This document shows positions 62,185 through 64,000 of a DNA stretch of 64,000 nucleotides, piece by piece. The position numbers were made by a program, and so were the translations under genes. Numbering within the stretch: the stretch's first letter is position 1; each line of letters starts with the position of its first letter. Origin of the DNA: Piscicola geometra (lineage: Eukaryota; Annelida; Clitellata; Hirudinida; Piscicolidae); assembly GCA_943735955.1 (NCBI GenBank), contig OX030958.1, positions 7,487,126-7,551,125 on the forward strand, read 5' to 3'. Below the pieces are notes generated by a model, which saw nothing but the letters and a program-made list of their open reading frames with translations, ran no database searches and was not told where the DNA came from.

Positions 62185-63579
62185 CCCAATCATCATCATC
62201 ATCATCATCCTCGAGGCCATATACTTGTTAGGGCTGACGACAGGTGGGAAAACATTGACATCGGACTGATGGTTGCCAGCGCGAAGAAGAAAGCGAGATG
62301 GAGAGAAGTGGTTGGAGGAGAGGGTGGTGGTGGTGGAAGAGACGGTGTGGGTGCTGAGGGGGTGGTCAGGGGTGTGAACTTGATGGCGAGATGGAAGGTA
62401 GCGAGTGAAGAGGCTGGTGAGGGAGGGTGGAATGGTGGGAGTGGAGAGGGAGTGAGGGGGTTTGGGAGAGAGGTTGAGCATGAAGAGATGGCAAGTGTTG
62501 TTGATGAGGAGCACATCATCATCATCATCATCTTCTTCCAATTCTGCCATCTCGAGACCTTCCTCAGCATCAGTTATCAGCAAGATCTAGTGTGGGTTCG
62601 AATGCCATGGTCAGGAATATAAATATGAATTTGTAAATAAATAAATAAACTTATTGTTCATCAAACCAAAAAGATCTGTATATTATTTGTACATAATTTT
62701 TCCTAAATGAAAGTTGCTTCCAATATTCACAAGCATCAAACTTCCAAAATGTCTAACCCACTTTAGCAACCACTACATAATTTTCCAAAATCCATCTAAC
62801 ACCCACCCCTCCCCTCAACACCCAACCTGCCCCTCTCTCCTCCTCACCTGGGTGGGCAGCAGCAGGCCCCACTCGAGATGCAAACAAGCACAAGCTGCCC
62901 TCAGTGCACCCTTCAGACTCGTGCTGTCCTGTGGTGGTGGTGGTGATGATGATGATGTGAGATGATGATGATGGTGGTTATTATGATTAGGTGATGATGA
63001 TGATGTGGTGAGATGATGATGATGTGGTTAGGTGAAGATGATGAGATGATGATGATGTGGTAAGATGAAAGAGTGATAGTGGTGAAATGGTAGTGATGAT
63101 GAAAATTGGATCAAATGATAATGAAGGTGATGAGTTTGTGATAACAATGGTGGTCATGATGATGTTTGTGATAAACTCTCCCTCCCACTTTCCCGAACCT
63201 CCTCAGGGAGAGATGAGAGAATGGATCGAATCTCTGTGTGGTCTCTTGTGAATGGGATGAGAAGGTTGAAAGAGGATGAAAACGTCGACTAGGATGTGGT
63301 GATGGTGGTTTGAATCAGTTTTAAATTGGATTGGGGGTAAGTATAGTGGTTATAATGAAATTGATTAAATAAAATATTTACAAAACCATTACATTTTATT
63401 ATATTAAATTTAAAAAATAGAATAGCTACCAAAGCAACAAATTCCAGAGGATTGCACTGTGACAGGTGGTCGATGAAGGCGTTGACAGCGACCACTGCAA
63501 GGTCTCTGATGCTGGTTTCACCATCGTTTGTAAACCTACTCATTGACAATGAAGTGTCTACGAGAATTAATGTCGGCAT
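59944..63579 (-). CDS. INTS14: Integrator complex subunit 14 (VWA domain)
   Basis: INTS14 (VWA9) pairs with INTS13 in the arm module of Integrator, the nuclear complex that cleaves and attenuates RNA polymerase II transcripts. Eleven exons in phase, 1,410 nt, 469 aa (human about 518): 63430-63579, 63199-63288, 62848-62928, 62225-62586, 61842-61942, 61567-61669, 61277-61356, 61025-61095, 60647-60742, 60259-60324, 59944-60153. Exon 1 opens with a VWA MIDAS motif DTSLSMS. Later blocks match the family: LLIPFTRD, HLEWGLLLPTQ, SRHLVLPVS, LLHGSLKVEGML, SDSKKKSNLNLSLF, VPWLGSFNNLTPVS, IIRNGRKIPEK and LNRVRKAALSIGFFELF. Exon 4 (121 codons) is diverged, Ser/Thr/Pro-rich, and contains a GAT-encoded Asp run; only its ends align by eye, so this exon is the least certain. 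Most introns carry GAT/ATC repeats. Confidence 0.87.
61103..61254. repeat. (ATG/GAT)n microsatellite in INTS14 intron
   Basis: GATGAT-type trinucleotide tract with GAC/AAT interruptions, between the exons ending at 61,277 and starting at 61,095. Confidence 0.85.
61440..61566. repeat. (CAT/CAC)n microsatellite in INTS14 intron
   Basis: CATCAT/CACCAC tract abutting the donor of the exon that ends at 61,567. Confidence 0.85.
62128..62212. repeat. (ATC)n microsatellite in INTS14 intron
   Basis: Almost pure CAT/ATC tract starting about 13 bp past the donor of the exon that ends at 62,225. Confidence 0.9.
62928..63172. repeat. (GAT/GGT)n-rich tract in INTS14 intron
   Basis: GATGATGATGTGGT-type degenerate repeats fill the intron between exons 2 and 3. 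Confidence 0.75.
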
Positions 63580-64000
63580 TTTAAAAGTATTTTTTTAATA
63601 TTGTGATTATTTAGATACTTTTTTGTGTTAATTTTCTGATTGAAGAATTTAAGTCTTAAATTCTTCAATTCTTAAATTTTAAGAGTAAGCTGTAAACTTT
63701 TTTCAGAGATTTTATAGTATTTATTTTAACAACTTAAATATTATAATTAAAAGATTTAAGTGTAAAAAACTCAAAAGTTGATGGAAATAGTTGTATTTAA
63801 GAAGATTTTAAGTACTGATCTCAAACCAGTTATTTTTCAAAAAGTGAATGCGATTATAAAGAAGTAAGAAAAGTGGAAAAAGTATATATTTGATAATTTT
63901 TTACATTTTAACTTCTTTGGAAATTTTCAAAAGAAATAGAAATTTTATACAAATATTTATATTAATAAATCTATTAAATCAATAATAAAAGCTCCTATTT
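63580..64000. other. Upstream of INTS14, no gene seen
   Basis: AT-rich flank containing the INTS14 5' UTR or promoter; no specific element identified. Confidence 0.4.

Overview
This is AT-rich genomic DNA from an animal: multi-exon genes with canonical GT-AG introns, non-LTR retrotransposon, hAT and mariner remnants, tRNA-derived SINEs and long microsatellites. Gene content (reprolysin metalloproteases, an FMRFamide-receptor-like GPCR, an O-methyltransferase, Integrator subunit 14) fits an invertebrate. An arthropod, perhaps a chelicerate, is my best guess; the species cannot be fixed from this window. All seven protein-coding genes lie on the minus strand. Splice models were built by hand by joining exons in phase.

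Region 1 (1 to about 42,740) is a tandem array with a period of about 10.6-10.7 kb. It holds four copies of one secreted zinc metalloprotease gene: A (3' end cut by the window start), B, C and D. Gene C splices into 15 exons with a 1,944-nt frame (647 aa): signal peptide, propeptide, M12B catalytic domain with HELGHVLGARHD, an ADAMTS-type disintegrin-like domain, then four PLAC-like cysteine modules, each on its own 1-1 phase exon, and no thrombospondin repeats. A and B are one subtype over exons 1-9, C and D another; B is a recombinant whose exons 10-15 are C/D-like. The spacers carry a dead hAT transposase and a truncated piece of the neighbouring O-methyltransferase gene. Introns carry a dated set of TE insertions (LINE, L2-like element, mariner remnant) and an AT minisatellite private to unit A.

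Region 2 (41.1-43.3 kb) is a complete SAM-dependent O-methyltransferase gene (7 exons, 219 aa), the intact source of the fragments in the array. Region 3 (44.8-47.8 kb) is a rhodopsin-family peptide GPCR (3 coding exons, 367 aa). Region 4 (47.9-59.9 kb) is gene-poor: two SINEs of one family in opposite orientation, a 57-bp-arm hairpin, and a 1.28-kb (CTA)n array preceded by a 39-bp higher-order CTA/CTT repeat. Region 5 (59.9-63.6 kb) is the Integrator subunit INTS14 (11 exons, 469 aa), with introns full of GAT/ATC repeats.

The array has grown by unequal crossing-over, which produced a family of diverging secreted proteases, one recombinant protease gene, and repeated truncated O-methyltransferase segments. 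The last could encode a 76-aa chimeric product if transcribed. The other genes look like single-copy neighbours with no obvious functional link.
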